A DNA stretch of 64,000 nt from Agrococcus jejuensis. Lineage in GTDB: Bacteria > Actinomycetota > Actinomycetes > Actinomycetales > Microbacteriaceae. A model generated the notes under the pieces. It did no database searches. It saw nothing but the letters and a program-made list of their open reading frames with translations, and was not told the DNA's origin. This document shows positions 42,864 through 52,217 of this stretch, piece by piece. Numbering within the stretch: position 1 is the stretch's first letter; every line of letters begins with the position of its first letter. The stretch covers positions 62,001 through 126,000 of the forward strand of contig NZ_VEFR01000004.1 of assembly GCF_007679035.1 (NCBI RefSeq), in the 5' to 3' direction. The position numbers and the translations under genes were made by a program.

Positions 42864-44030
42864 TCAGCGCAGCGACGGCCCGCCGTCGACGTCGTGGCCG
42901 TGGACGTACTTGCGGCCGGGCACCCACGGCAGGGCGTCGAGCGCATCCGCCCACGCCACGATCGCCGCGAGGTCGTCGTCGGTCAGCAGCGCGTCCTTGA
43001 GGTACGGACCCGGGATGCCGCTCCAGACCGCGAGATCGGCCGCGAGGAACCAGTTGCCGTAGAGCTCGCCGGCGGCGTGCGCGCGTCGTGCGCCCGCGCG
43101 CATGCGCTCGACGATCGACGCGGGGCTCCAGGGAGCACCCTTGAGCAGGTAGGCGGCGGACTCGTCGGCGAACGTGCGCACGGCGGATCTCGCGAGGCTC
43201 ACGAGCGTCGGCGGCTCGCGGCGCTCCGCCTCGGTGCGATCGACCAGCACCAGGAGGCTCGGCACGACGGCGCGACGCACGTCCTGGTCCTCCCACCCGG
43301 CGCGGCCGACGCGCACGAGCACGTCGACCGCCGATCGAGCGAGCGCGAGCTTGCCGAGGCCCGCGAAGGCCTCGACGATCTCGGGCTCGGCGTCGTCGAG
43401 GTAGCGGAACGTCGTGCGCTCGGCGAAGTCCTGGTCGCGTGCGACGAGCACGAGCAGGCGCTGCGCCTGCAGGCGCACCGAGAGCGACTCCTCGCGGTCG
43501 TGCAGCAGGTCGACGAGCGACTCGCGGCCCGACAGGTCGCCGGCGCGCACGGCGGCGGCGACGGCGGCGACGCGCTCGTCGAGCGGCGCGGTGAGTGCCA
43601 TGTGCGGGCGTGCGGCGATCGCCGGCTCGTCGGACTCGGGTCCGAACCACGTTCCTGCGGGCGGCATCGCGGCGCGGATCGTGGTCGCGCCATCGGTCGC
43701 AGCCGCTCGCTCGGGGGCGGGCGGGGCAGCGACCGCGGGGGCGGGCGGACCCGCGTCGGCCGCCGGCATGCGCGGCGTGCCTCGGTTCCATCCGGGCTGC
43801 TGGAGCAGTCGCGAGTCCTCGGTCCGGGCACGGCACGCAGCAGCGAAGGCGGCGGCGGCGGCGCCGTCGGCGAGGAACCTCTCGAGCTCCTCCGGCGAGA
43901 TCCCGTAGCGCTCCGAGTAGTCCGCGACGCTGTTCGAGACGGGGATCGAGAGGTACGGACGGCCTGTCGCCTCATCGACGCCGAGCACGTAGAGGTGCTC
44001 GCGCGAGACGTACGTCGTGTGGGTGCTCAC
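42864..44030 (-). CDS. two-domain immunity protein (N-terminal immunity domain + Imm47-like)
   Basis: A 388-residue protein with residues 1-85 (YVLGVDEATGRPYLSIPVSN..., LLQQPGWNRGTP) resembling a stand-alone immunity domain, a Pro/Ala-rich linker (86-145) and an alpha-helical HEAT-like domain (150-388) that ends PWVPGRKYVHGHDVDG. This end strongly resembles immunity protein family 47, whose members finish with a GxKYFYGH motif. It follows the toxin-like gene by five bases, the position of an immunity gene. Two domains may protect against two toxins or form a fused interface. Family assignments are from memory. Confidence 0.6.
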   Translation of the reverse strand: MSTHTTYVSREHLYVLGVDEATGRPYLSIPVSNSVADYSERYGISPEELERFLADGAAAAAFAAACRARTEDSRLLQQPGWNRGTPRMPAADAGPPAPAVAAPPAPERAAATDGATTIRAAMPPAGTWFGPESDEPAIAARPHMALTAPLDERVAAVAAAVRAGDLSGRESLVDLLHDREESLSVRLQAQRLLVLVARDQDFAERTTFRYLDDAEPEIVEAFAGLGKLALARSAVDVLVRVGRAGWEDQDVRRAVVPSLLVLVDRTEAERREPPTLVSLARSAVRTFADESAAYLLKGAPWSPASIVERMRAGARRAHAAGELYGNWFLAADLAVWSGIPGPYLKDALLTDDDLAAIVAWADALDALPWVPGRKYVHGHDVDGGPSLR

Positions 44031-44035
44031 TGCGA

Positions 44036-44677
44036 TCAGCCTCCCAATCGGAACGGTTTCACGGTGAAGTCGACGTCCTCGACGAGACTACCGCCGTCGA
44101 TCGTGGCCTCCGAGATGCCGCCAGGCAGCGTGCCACCGGGGAGCCACCACTCGTTGGCGCCGTCCTCGTTGCCGCTGGGCATGCGCGCGTTCGCGCCGCG
44201 CGCGTCGGGGATGTCGATGCGCAGGATGTCGCCGTCGAAGAAGCCGTCGGCGAGGCCGAGCTCCTGCGCCATGAGATCGGGGTCGCCGCCCGTGCGATCC
44301 ATGAGGTCCTCGACCTCGGCGGTGGACATGACGAACGTCGTGCCGTCGTCGCGAGTGAGACCGAAGCGCCTCCAATCGTCGGCGCGCACGAACCGCGTCC
44401 CCCCGCCGTCGAAGCGGGAGGCGTGATCGGCGAGGTCGTCCTCGGAGAAGTACGTCGACGTCGGTGGGCGCGTGTACTGGTCCATCGCGTGCACGTCGCG
44501 CAGCGAGTCGGGCAGGTGGTCGAACCGGTCGCGCTCGCGGATCGCCTCGGCGTCGTCGCCCATCTTGCGGGCGCGATCGCGGGCGCGCTTGCGGTGCAGG
44601 CGCGCGATGCGCTCGAAGGTCTCGCGCAGCTGGTCCTTGACGGTGTCGGCGGCGCCGTCGAGCTTGCTCCTGGCCAT
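44036..44677 (-). CDS. candidate polymorphic-toxin C-terminal module (own ORF)
   Basis: A 213-residue protein. Residues 1-60 are basic (RLHRKRARDRARKM), and the C-terminal domain contains FVMSTAEVEDLMDRTGGDPD, MAQELGLADG, IDIPDARGANARMPSGN and GANEWWLPGGTLPGGISEAT. I recall such GNExGANxxWxPGG tails at the ends of several bacterial polymorphic toxins, but do not know an assigned activity. The start is 20 bases after the CpnT-like gene, and the immunity-like gene follows at once. Being separate from the secretion domain is the unusual feature. Confidence 0.55.
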   Translation of the reverse strand: MARSKLDGAADTVKDQLRETFERIARLHRKRARDRARKMGDDAEAIRERDRFDHLPDSLRDVHAMDQYTRPPTSTYFSEDDLADHASRFDGGGTRFVRADDWRRFGLTRDDGTTFVMSTAEVEDLMDRTGGDPDLMAQELGLADGFFDGDILRIDIPDARGANARMPSGNEDGANEWWLPGGTLPGGISEATIDGGSLVEDVDFTVKPFRLGG

Positions 44678-44696
44678 CAGGTGGTCACCGATCCCA

Positions 44697-45413
44697 TCAG
44701 GCGGTCGTGAACTGGAGGGACGTGATCTGCGTCACGAAGTCCTGCCCGAGGCTGTCGACGTCGTCGCCCGTCGCCTCCATGCCGGTGGACGCGCGGTCGA
44801 GCGCCTGCAGGTCGAGGATGAGCGCCTCGGCCTCGCCCACGGCGCCCTGCACGACGGGCAGGTCCATCGTCGCCTCGACGAGCGGCTCGGCGATCGACAG
44901 CAGCGGATCCAGGACCATCTCGAGCACCTGCCCGACGGCGGCGTCGATCATGATGTCCGTCACGATGTCGAGCGCCTTCTTGCGTGCGACGAGGATGACG
45001 GCCTGCACGGCAGCGCCGGCGCCGAACGTGACGAAGGCCGAGGCGATCGCGACGGCGATCTGCGCCGCGGTGATGACGAGCTCGGCGATGACCTTGAGCT
45101 TGAGGGCGACGACGGCGTCGGCGAAGAGGTCGACGCCCGTCGCGGCCGGCCCGATGAGGTCGGAGAGCTGGCGCATGCTGCCCGAGCGCTCCTCGTCCCA
45201 CGCGTCGGCGTGCGCCTTCGCGAAGGAGCCCGTGACCGACGCGTAGGCCTCCTGCACGTTGGCGTCGGCGGCGTCGATCGCGCTGTTGAGGTCCTCCTCG
45301 AACTGGCGCATGATCTGGGCGGCCTGGTTGATGGCGTCCTCGTCGAGCTGCGGCCACTCGAAGCCGAGCAGGTCGAGCACCCAGACGAGCTCGCCGGGGA
45401 GGGTCATGGCCAT
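44697..45413 (-). CDS. CpnT-N-like / WXG100-type type VII secretion helical protein
   Basis: A 238-residue helical protein beginning MAMTLPGELVWVLDLLGFEWP, the hallmark of the N-terminal domain of CpnT-like type VII substrates. WDEERSGSMRQLSDL and a Gly/Ala-rich hydrophobic helix (AVAIASAFVTFGAGAAVQA) follow. In mycobacterial CpnT this domain is fused to a toxin; here it ends alone and the toxin module is the next gene. GAGGAG lies eight bases before the ATG; an alternative ATG is at 45407. It is probably the first gene of the toxin/immunity operon, with TAGGTT upstream. Confidence 0.7.
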   Translation of the reverse strand: MAMTLPGELVWVLDLLGFEWPQLDEDAINQAAQIMRQFEEDLNSAIDAADANVQEAYASVTGSFAKAHADAWDEERSGSMRQLSDLIGPAATGVDLFADAVVALKLKVIAELVITAAQIAVAIASAFVTFGAGAAVQAVILVARKKALDIVTDIMIDAAVGQVLEMVLDPLLSIAEPLVEATMDLPVVQGAVGEAEALILDLQALDRASTGMEATGDDVDSLGQDFVTQITSLQFTTA

Positions 45414-45537
45414 GCTGGGGGCTCCTCGGTGCTGGTGCGGAAGGCGATGCGGCCGTCAGCACGCCAGCGGCTTGGGCTCGATCCCGAACCTATCCGCGGC
45501 CGGCTGGATGCGCGATGGGGAGAACTGCCCAGGTGCC

Positions 45538-47106
45538 TCAGACGCGCAGCAGCTCGAGCGCCGCGTGGGCGGCGTTGTGACCGCCGACGCCCGAGACGGC
45601 CCCGCCGCGGCGAGCGCCGGAGCCGGCCATGAGGATGCGGTCGTGCGCCGTCTCGACGCCCCACGCCTCGGCGATCGAGCCGGGCGCCTCCTCGAGCCAC
45701 GGCCACGACAGCGCGCCGTGGAAGATGTCGCCGCCCGGCATCGCCAGCGCATCCTCGACGTCTCGCGTGGTCTTCGTCTCGATGCACGGGCGGCCGTCGG
45801 CGTCGGGCAGCAGCAGCGGCGCGATGGGCTCGTCGAGCACGGCATCGAGCGAGCGCAGCACCGCATCCTGCAGCCGGTCGCGCAGGGCGTCGTGCGCGGG
45901 CGTGCCCGGGCGGGCGTCGCCGAGGATGCGATCGGGCGTCTGCAGGCCGAAGACCGTGAGCGTGTGGGCGCCGGATGCGGCGAGCTCGGGGGAGAGGATC
46001 GACGGGTCCGAGAGCGTGTGGCAGTAGATCTCGCACGGCAGCGGGTCGGGGATGCCGCCGGCGGCCGCGACGCGCTGGGCCGCGTCGAGCTGCGACCACG
46101 ACTCCTGCACGTGGAACGTGCCGCCGAACGCCGCCTCGGGCGCGATGCCGCCGCGCAGTCGCGGCAGGCGCGACAGCACCATGTTCACCTTCACCTGCGC
46201 GCCCTCGGGCTGCGGCGCCTCCTCGCCGAGCAGGCGCGCGAGCACGGCGGGGGCGACGCCGGAGAGCACGAGGTCGAAGCCCTCGCGGTGCTCGGCGTCG
46301 CGCTCGATCCACGCGACGTCGCCGTCGGGCGAGAGCGCCGTGGCGGTCGCGCCGGTGCGGATGCGCGCGCCGGCGGCGCGGGCGGCGTCGGCGAGGCCAC
46401 CCGAGACGCGTCCCATGCCGCCGATCGGCACGTCCCAGTCCCCCGTGCCGCCGCCGATGACGTGGTAGAGCATGCAGCGGTTGCCCGCGTAGCCGGTGCG
46501 GAGGTCGTCGAACGTGCCGATGAGCGCGTCGGTCGCGACGACGCCGCGCACGACGTCGTGGGCCACCGCCGCCTCGATCGCCTGCGCGATGGGCGCATCC
46601 ACGAGCTCCGTCCACGCCGACGCCGCACCAGCGCGGGCCTGCACGTCGGCGCGCAGCGGCAGCCGCTCGGTCATGGTCGGGAAGACCGCCTGCGCCACGA
46701 GGGCGGTGCGGCGGTAGAGGTCGGCGAAGCGGTCGGCATCGCCGGCGGCGCCGATCGCGGCGAACGACGCCCGCGTCGCGTCGGCGTCCTGCTCGTCGAC
46801 GAGCAGCCCGGCGTCGCTGCCCGGCACGGGCGTGTACGACGAGTAGCGGCGGCGGGCGCGCGGCACGGCGAGCCCCAGGTCGTCGACGATGCGCTGCGGC
46901 AGCAGGCTCACGAGGTACGAGTAGCGCGACAGCCGCGCGTCGACGCCCGCGAACGCCTGCGCCGACACCGCGGCGCCGCCCACGTGCTCGAGCCGCTCGA
47001 GCACCGTGACGTCGACGCCGGCGCGGCCGAGGTAGGCGGCTGCGGCGAGCGCGTTGTGGCCGCCGCCGACGATGGCGACGCGGGGAGTGCGGGCGGCGGG
47101 GCTCAT
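45538..47106 (-). CDS. phytoene-desaturase-like FAD-dependent oxidoreductase
   Basis: A 522-residue flavoprotein. The dinucleotide-binding motif is VAIVGGGHNALAAAAYLGRAG (positions 10-30, GxGxxG), with ERLEHVGGAAVS after it. The C-terminus SGARRGGAVSGVGGHNAAHA is the second FAD motif of the phytoene-desaturase/PYROXD2 family. It has no carotenoid neighbours. The ATG is six bases from TAGCGT. Substrate unknown. Confidence 0.8.
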   Translation of the reverse strand: MSPAARTPRVAIVGGGHNALAAAAYLGRAGVDVTVLERLEHVGGAAVSAQAFAGVDARLSRYSYLVSLLPQRIVDDLGLAVPRARRRYSSYTPVPGSDAGLLVDEQDADATRASFAAIGAAGDADRFADLYRRTALVAQAVFPTMTERLPLRADVQARAGAASAWTELVDAPIAQAIEAAVAHDVVRGVVATDALIGTFDDLRTGYAGNRCMLYHVIGGGTGDWDVPIGGMGRVSGGLADAARAAGARIRTGATATALSPDGDVAWIERDAEHREGFDLVLSGVAPAVLARLLGEEAPQPEGAQVKVNMVLSRLPRLRGGIAPEAAFGGTFHVQESWSQLDAAQRVAAAGGIPDPLPCEIYCHTLSDPSILSPELAASGAHTLTVFGLQTPDRILGDARPGTPAHDALRDRLQDAVLRSLDAVLDEPIAPLLLPDADGRPCIETKTTRDVEDALAMPGGDIFHGALSWPWLEEAPGSIAEAWGVETAHDRILMAGSGARRGGAVSGVGGHNAAHAALELLRV

Positions 47107-47112
47107 GCCGCG

Positions 47113-47118
47113 ACGCTA
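47113..47118 (-). promoter_or_regulatory. -10 box of the FAD oxidoreductase gene
   Basis: TAGCGT on the minus strand, six bases before the ATG; leaderless type. The 177-bp gap to putA holds both promoters. Confidence 0.5.
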
Positions 47119-47272
47119 GCGGGTGGGCGAGCGCCGGTGCCCGTCGACGCCGCGCGACGACGGGGGCGCGGGTGCGAGGAGCGCCGGAGGACGCTGCGGC
47201 GTGCGGATCCGACGCGCGGAACGGGGACGGCACGCCGCCGTCCAGCCCGCGGCGGGCGGGCTCGCGCTGCGT

Positions 47273-47278
47273 ACGATG
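47273..47278 (+). promoter_or_regulatory. -10 box of putA
   Basis: TACGAT five bases before the ATG at 47284, supporting the long PutA form. Confidence 0.5.
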
Positions 47279-47283
47279 GGCGC

Positions 47284-50200
47284 ATGACGGATGCCCCGCG
47301 CGGCGACTCGGCCGACTTCGACGACATCCTCCGGGCGGGCGCGGCCGAGGCCGACGCGGACGCCCAGGATGCGACGTCGCACGCGCACGTCGACAGCGAG
47401 CACGAGCACGAGGCCGAGCCCACCGGCTCCGCCGACGACCAGGGCCTCGACGACCTCGACGCCCTCTTCGGCGACGACCTCGAGGTGCTCGACGAGCAGC
47501 ACGCGCCGCGCACGGGCGAGACGGGGGTCGTCGACGTCGACGCGCCCGTGGCGCCCACGTCCGCCCCGACCGTCGTCGCGCCCATCCCGCCGTCGCCGCC
47601 GTTCGCCGGCACCCGCTCCGTGCCGCACGCCGCGCCCGCCGAGGAGCCCTTCTGGGTCGCCGACGGGTTCGCCCCCGCTGACCCGCCGACGCAGGTGCTG
47701 CCGACGGTGCCGCCCGCCGCCGAGCCGGCGACGGATGCCCAGCCGAGCGATCCGTGGACGGCGGCGGCCGACGCCGCCCGCGCGTCGGCACCCCCGGTCG
47801 AGCACGACTGGCAGGTCGTCGCCGACGACGCGCCGGCCGAGCCCGTCGTCGTGGAGCCGACGGTGCTCGAGCCCGTCGAGGACGACGCACCCGAGCCCGA
47901 GCGCGAGGGCTGGATGCTCTCGCAGGAGCAGCCGACCATCCCGTCCGTCGACCCGGCCGACGACCTCGAGCCGAAGGCCGAGCCGCGCGGGTGGATGCTG
48001 TCGGCCTCCGACCATGCCCACGGCTCCGCGCCCGGCTGGGACGCCATCGCACGCACGCAGCAGGTGCCGCCGCTCGAGGTCGACCCGATCATCCAGGTCG
48101 ACACGGGCAACGCGTTCCAGGCGGTCGAGCCGACCGCCGCCGCGGCGTCGTCGGCGCCGGGGCCGGGCGCCGCCCCGCCGGCATCCGGGTCCGAGTCCGC
48201 GATCGTCGACGACGCGTCCGCCGAGCGCGCCGCGCAGTGGTCGGCCGTCGAGGAGGTCGCCACCGCCCAGCCCGCGACCGGCCATGCGCCCGGCGTCGTC
48301 CCGCCGCACGCCGGCACCGCGCCGCTGCCGCCGCTGCCTCCCGACGTCGTCGAGCTCGGCACCGTCGCAGCGGGCGCCGCAGCCGGCACCCCCGGCCCCG
48401 CAGCGCCGCACCCCCTTGTGCCCGGCCCCACCGGCACGATCGCGGCCGCTCCCATCCCCGAGCCCGGACCCGCCCCGACCCCGCCCGCGCCGCTCTCCCC
48501 GGAGGCGGCGGCGCGCGCGGCGATCCTGCGTCCCACCGAGCCCGACACCGACGACGAGCTCGCGCAGGCCGCCATCACGCGCGTGCGCGGCTGGCTCGCC
48601 CGGGAGGGCGACCATCCCAAGCGGCGCGACCGCTCGGCCGAGCGCCTCGCGGGCCTGCTCGCCGACGAGCGCGGCCTCGACTTCGCGATCGGCTTCGTGG
48701 ACCGCGTCGTGCGCCCGGAGGACCCCGCCGTGAGCGCCCGTGCGTTCGACCGGCTCAGCCGCGAGCTGCCCGACTTCCTCGACTGGTACCTCAAGCTCGG
48801 CGTCACGATGGGTGGCGGCTTCGGCGTGCTCGCGCCGGGCGCCATCATCCCCATCGCCAAGCGCGCCATGCGCTCGCTCGTGTCGCACCTCGTGCTCGAC
48901 GCGACGCCCGAGCGCCTCGCGAAGTCGTTCGCCCGCCTGCGCGCCGACGGCACGCGCCTCAACGTCAACCTGCTCGGCGAGGCCGTGCTCGGCGAGCAGG
49001 AGGCCGAGCAGCGACTGCGCGGCACCATCGAGCTGCTGCAGCGCGACGACGTCGACTACGTCTCGATCAAGGTGTCGAGCATGGCGCCGCAGCTGCAGCC
49101 GTGGGCGTTCGACGAGACGGTCGCGTCGGTCGTCGAGCGGCTGCTGCCGCTGTACCGCATCGCCGCGACGAAGCAGGGCCCCGATGGGCCGGCGCCGGCG
49201 TTCATCAACCTCGACATGGAGGAGTACCGCGACCTCGACCTCACGATCGCGGTCTTCCAGCGACTCCTCGAGCAGCCCGAGCTGCACCACCTGCACGCGG
49301 GCGTCGTGCTGCAGGCGTACCTGCCGGATGCGCTCGGTGCGCTCGACCGGCTCACGACGTGGGCGCAGGGACGCGTGGATGCGGGCGGCGCCCCCATCAA
49401 GGTGCGCGTCGTGAAGGGTGCCAACCTCGCGATGGAGCGCGTCGACGCCGCCGTGCACGGCTGGCCGCTCACGGTGCTGCCGTCGAAGGCCGACACCGAC
49501 GCGAACTACAAGCGCGTGCTCGTCGCCGCCCTCACGCCCGAGCGCACGCGCGCCGTGCGCATCGGCGTCGCCGGCCACAACCTCTTCGACCTCGCCTTCG
49601 CGGTCGAGGTCGCGTACCGCACCGGCACCATCCAGTCGATCGACGTCGAGATGCTGCTCGGCATGGCCGCCGAGCACATCGACGCCATCCGCGCCGACGT
49701 GCCCGCCGTGCTGCTCTACACCCCCGTCGTGCGGCCCAAGGAGTTCGACGCCGCGGTCGCCTACCTCGTGCGCAGGCTCGAGGAGAACGGCTCGGGCGAC
49801 AACTTCATGTCGAGCATGTACTCGCTCGGCACCGACCTCGACGCCTTCGTGCGCGAGCGCGACCGCTTCCTCGCCTCCATCGGCCTGCTGCAGGAGCAGG
49901 GGATGGATGCGCCGGCCCCGAACCGCGTGCAGGACCGCGGCGGCGACCTCGCGGTCGCCGTCGGACCCGCGCAGGAGGAGGGCTTCGAGAACGAGCCCGA
50001 CACCGACCCGTCGCTCCCGGCGAACCGCGCATGGGGCCGCCAGGTGCTCGAGCGCGCCGCGCAGTCGACGCTCGGCATCCGCACGCTCGAGCTCAACCGC
50101 ATCGACGACGTGCCGACGCTCGAGCGGCGCATCGGCAAGGCCGTCGAGGCGGCGTCGGGATGGGCGGCGCAGGGCGCCCAGGCGCGCGCGCGCATCCTGC

Positions 50201-52101
50201 GCGACGCCGCCATCACGCTCGGCGCCTACCGCGGTCGCCTGCTCGAGGTCATGGCCGCCGAGACGGGCAAGACCCTCGCCGAGGGCGATCCCGAGGTCTC
50301 GGAGGCCATCGACTTCGCCCGCTTCTACGCCGACCAGGCCATCCGTCTCGAGCAGACGCACGACGCCAAGCCCGTGCCGGTCGCGCTCACGGTCGTGACG
50401 CCCCCGTGGAACTTCCCCGTCGCCATCCCCGCCGGCGGCATCACCGCGGCGCTCGCGACCGGCTCCGCCGTCATCGTGAAGCCCGCACCGCAGGCCCGCC
50501 GCTCGGCCGCGGTGCTGCTCGAGGCGCTGTGGGAGGCGGGTGTGCCGCGCGACGTGCTCGTGCTGTGCGACATGGAGGAGGGCGAGGTGTCGAGGCATCT
50601 CGTCGCGCACCCCGCCGTCGGTCGCCTCATCCTCACGGGCTCGTCGGAGACCGCGGCGCTCTTCTCGTCGTGGCGCGACGACCTGCCGCTGCTCGCCGAG
50701 ACGAGCGGCAAGAACGGCATCGTCGTGACGCCGTCGGCCGACCTCGACCTCGCCGTCGCCGACCTCGTGCGCAGCGCGTTCGGCCACGCGGGGCAGAAGT
50801 GCTCGGCGGCGTCGCTCGGCATCCTCGTGGGCTCCGTCGGCACGTCGGAGCGGTTCCGCCGCCAGCTCGTGGATGCGGTGCAGACGCTGCGCGTCGGCTC
50901 GCCGCTCGACCCGCGCACGCACGTCGGCCCCATCATCGAGCCCGCGCAGGGCAGGCTGCTGCAGGCCCTCACGACGCTCGGCGAGGGGGAGTCGTGGCTC
51001 GTCGAGCCGCGTCAGCTCGACGCCGAGGGCCGCGTGTGGAGCCCCGGGGTGCGCATGGGCGTGCAGCCGGGCTCGTTCACCCACACGACCGAGTTCTTCG
51101 GCCCGCACCTGTCGCTCGTCGCGGTGCGCACGCTCGACGAGGCCATCGCGGTGCAGAACGGCACCGACTACGGCCTGATCGCCGGCATCCACTCCCTCGA
51201 CGTCGACGAGGTGCACGAGTGGATGCAGCGCGTGCAGGCGGGCAACCTCTACGTCAACCGCGGCATCACGGGTGCGATCGTGCGCAGGCAGCCGTTCGGC
51301 GGCTGGCGGCTGTCGCAGGTGGGCCCGGGTGCGAAGGCCGGCGGTCCGTCGTACCTCGCGACGCTCGTCGACTGGCAGCCGGTGTTCCAGCCGCCGCGCG
51401 CCAACGTGAAGCTCGCGGGCCTGCACCAGCGGGTGTCGAACCTCATCGAGTCGGCGACGCCGCAGCTCGACTTCCTCGAGTTCGACCGCATCCGCGCCGG
51501 AGCCAACAGCGACCAGCGCGCGTGGGAGGCCGAGCTGGGGCTGTCGCTCGACGTCTCGTCGCTGGGCGTCGAGCGCAACGTGCTGCGCCACCGGCCCACG
51601 CAGACGCTCGTGCGCCTCGCCGACGACGGCACGATGGGGCAGCTCGTGCGCGTGCTCGCCGCGGCTGCTCGCGCTCGCGCGACCGTGCGCATCTCGACGT
51701 CGCAGCCGCTGCCGCCGGGCCTCGAGCGACTCGTGACCGCCCACGGACCCGTGCTGCGCGTCGAGGAGATCGTCGTCGAGACCGATGCCGCCTTCCATGA
51801 GCGCCTGCGCTCGGGCGCCGCCGTGCTGCCCGTCGGCCCACCGGCGCTCGACGACCGCGGCGCCGCCGTGCACGACGGCCTCGTGCGCTCGGGCGAGCCG
51901 ACGCGTCGCATCCGCCTGTGCGGCACGGATGCGGGGCTGCGGCCGCTGCTCGCGGGCAACCCGACGATCGCGGTCTACGACGCGCCGATCACCGTCGAGG
52001 GCCGTCTCGAGCTCATGCCGTTCCTGCGCGAGCAGGCGGTGTCGATCACGGCGCACCGCTTCGGCAACCCCGACGAGGCGTTCGCGACGCTCGAGGTGTG
52101 A
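47284..52101 (+). CDS. putA: bifunctional proline dehydrogenase / L-glutamate gamma-semialdehyde dehydrogenase with long disordered N-terminus
   Basis: Oxidises proline to glutamate: the FAD-dependent PRODH makes pyrroline-5-carboxylate, and the NAD-dependent ALDH oxidises it. PRODH begins near residue 411 (VTMGGGFGVLAPGAIIPIA, SIKVSSMAPQL). The ALDH part has Asn1043 (PPWNFP), general-base Glu1139 (AETSGKNG) and catalytic Cys1173 (GHAGQKCSAAS). At 1,605 residues it is far longer than the usual 1,150-1,200, because residues 1-405 are an acidic Pro/Ala-rich disordered extension. That region is in frame with host-like GC3 and a promoter lies just before its ATG, so I accept the long form. Confidence 0.85.
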   Translation: MTDAPRGDSADFDDILRAGAAEADADAQDATSHAHVDSEHEHEAEPTGSADDQGLDDLDALFGDDLEVLDEQHAPRTGETGVVDVDAPVAPTSAPTVVAPIPPSPPFAGTRSVPHAAPAEEPFWVADGFAPADPPTQVLPTVPPAAEPATDAQPSDPWTAAADAARASAPPVEHDWQVVADDAPAEPVVVEPTVLEPVEDDAPEPEREGWMLSQEQPTIPSVDPADDLEPKAEPRGWMLSASDHAHGSAPGWDAIARTQQVPPLEVDPIIQVDTGNAFQAVEPTAAAASSAPGPGAAPPASGSESAIVDDASAERAAQWSAVEEVATAQPATGHAPGVVPPHAGTAPLPPLPPDVVELGTVAAGAAAGTPGPAAPHPLVPGPTGTIAAAPIPEPGPAPTPPAPLSPEAAARAAILRPTEPDTDDELAQAAITRVRGWLAREGDHPKRRDRSAERLAGLLADERGLDFAIGFVDRVVRPEDPAVSARAFDRLSRELPDFLDWYLKLGVTMGGGFGVLAPGAIIPIAKRAMRSLVSHLVLDATPERLAKSFARLRADGTRLNVNLLGEAVLGEQEAEQRLRGTIELLQRDDVDYVSIKVSSMAPQLQPWAFDETVASVVERLLPLYRIAATKQGPDGPAPAFINLDMEEYRDLDLTIAVFQRLLEQPELHHLHAGVVLQAYLPDALGALDRLTTWAQGRVDAGGAPIKVRVVKGANLAMERVDAAVHGWPLTVLPSKADTDANYKRVLVAALTPERTRAVRIGVAGHNLFDLAFAVEVAYRTGTIQSIDVEMLLGMAAEHIDAIRADVPAVLLYTPVVRPKEFDAAVAYLVRRLEENGSGDNFMSSMYSLGTDLDAFVRERDRFLASIGLLQEQGMDAPAPNRVQDRGGDLAVAVGPAQEEGFENEPDTDPSLPANRAWGRQVLERAAQSTLGIRTLELNRIDDVPTLERRIGKAVEAASGWAAQGAQARARILRDAAITLGAYRGRLLEVMAAETGKTLAEGDPEVSEAIDFARFYADQAIRLEQTHDAKPVPVALTVVTPPWNFPVAIPAGGITAALATGSAVIVKPAPQARRSAAVLLEALWEAGVPRDVLVLCDMEEGEVSRHLVAHPAVGRLILTGSSETAALFSSWRDDLPLLAETSGKNGIVVTPSADLDLAVADLVRSAFGHAGQKCSAASLGILVGSVGTSERFRRQLVDAVQTLRVGSPLDPRTHVGPIIEPAQGRLLQALTTLGEGESWLVEPRQLDAEGRVWSPGVRMGVQPGSFTHTTEFFGPHLSLVAVRTLDEAIAVQNGTDYGLIAGIHSLDVDEVHEWMQRVQAGNLYVNRGITGAIVRRQPFGGWRLSQVGPGAKAGGPSYLATLVDWQPVFQPPRANVKLAGLHQRVSNLIESATPQLDFLEFDRIRAGANSDQRAWEAELGLSLDVSSLGVERNVLRHRPTQTLVRLADDGTMGQLVRVLAAAARARATVRISTSQPLPPGLERLVTAHGPVLRVEEIVVETDAAFHERLRSGAAVLPVGPPALDDRGAAVHDGLVRSGEPTRRIRLCGTDAGLRPLLAGNPTIAVYDAPITVEGRLELMPFLREQAVSITAHRFGNPDEAFATLEV

Positions 52102-52115
52102 CGCCTCGGGATCGC

Positions 52116-52180
52116 GCATCGCAGGCGATTCCGGCCTTCGAGGGAGCATTCCCCTCAGCACCCGGAATCGCCTGCGATGC
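52116..52180. repeat. GCAGGCGAT palindromic element, copy D
   Basis: Perfect 19-bp arms GCATCGCAGGCGATTCCGG / CCGGAATCGCCTGCGATGC, with the inner motif GAGGGAGCATTCCCCTC identical to copy C. It lies 14 bases after putA and may terminate it. Confidence 0.75.
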
Positions 52181-52217
52181 ACAACGGATGAATGCCGGAC
52201 TGACGGGAGGAGGAGCC

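Noticed and set aside
44036..44677. TNT-type NAD glycohydrolase toxin
   Set aside because: None of the motifs I associate with the CpnT C-terminal toxin is visible; only the neighbouring secretion domain is CpnT-like.
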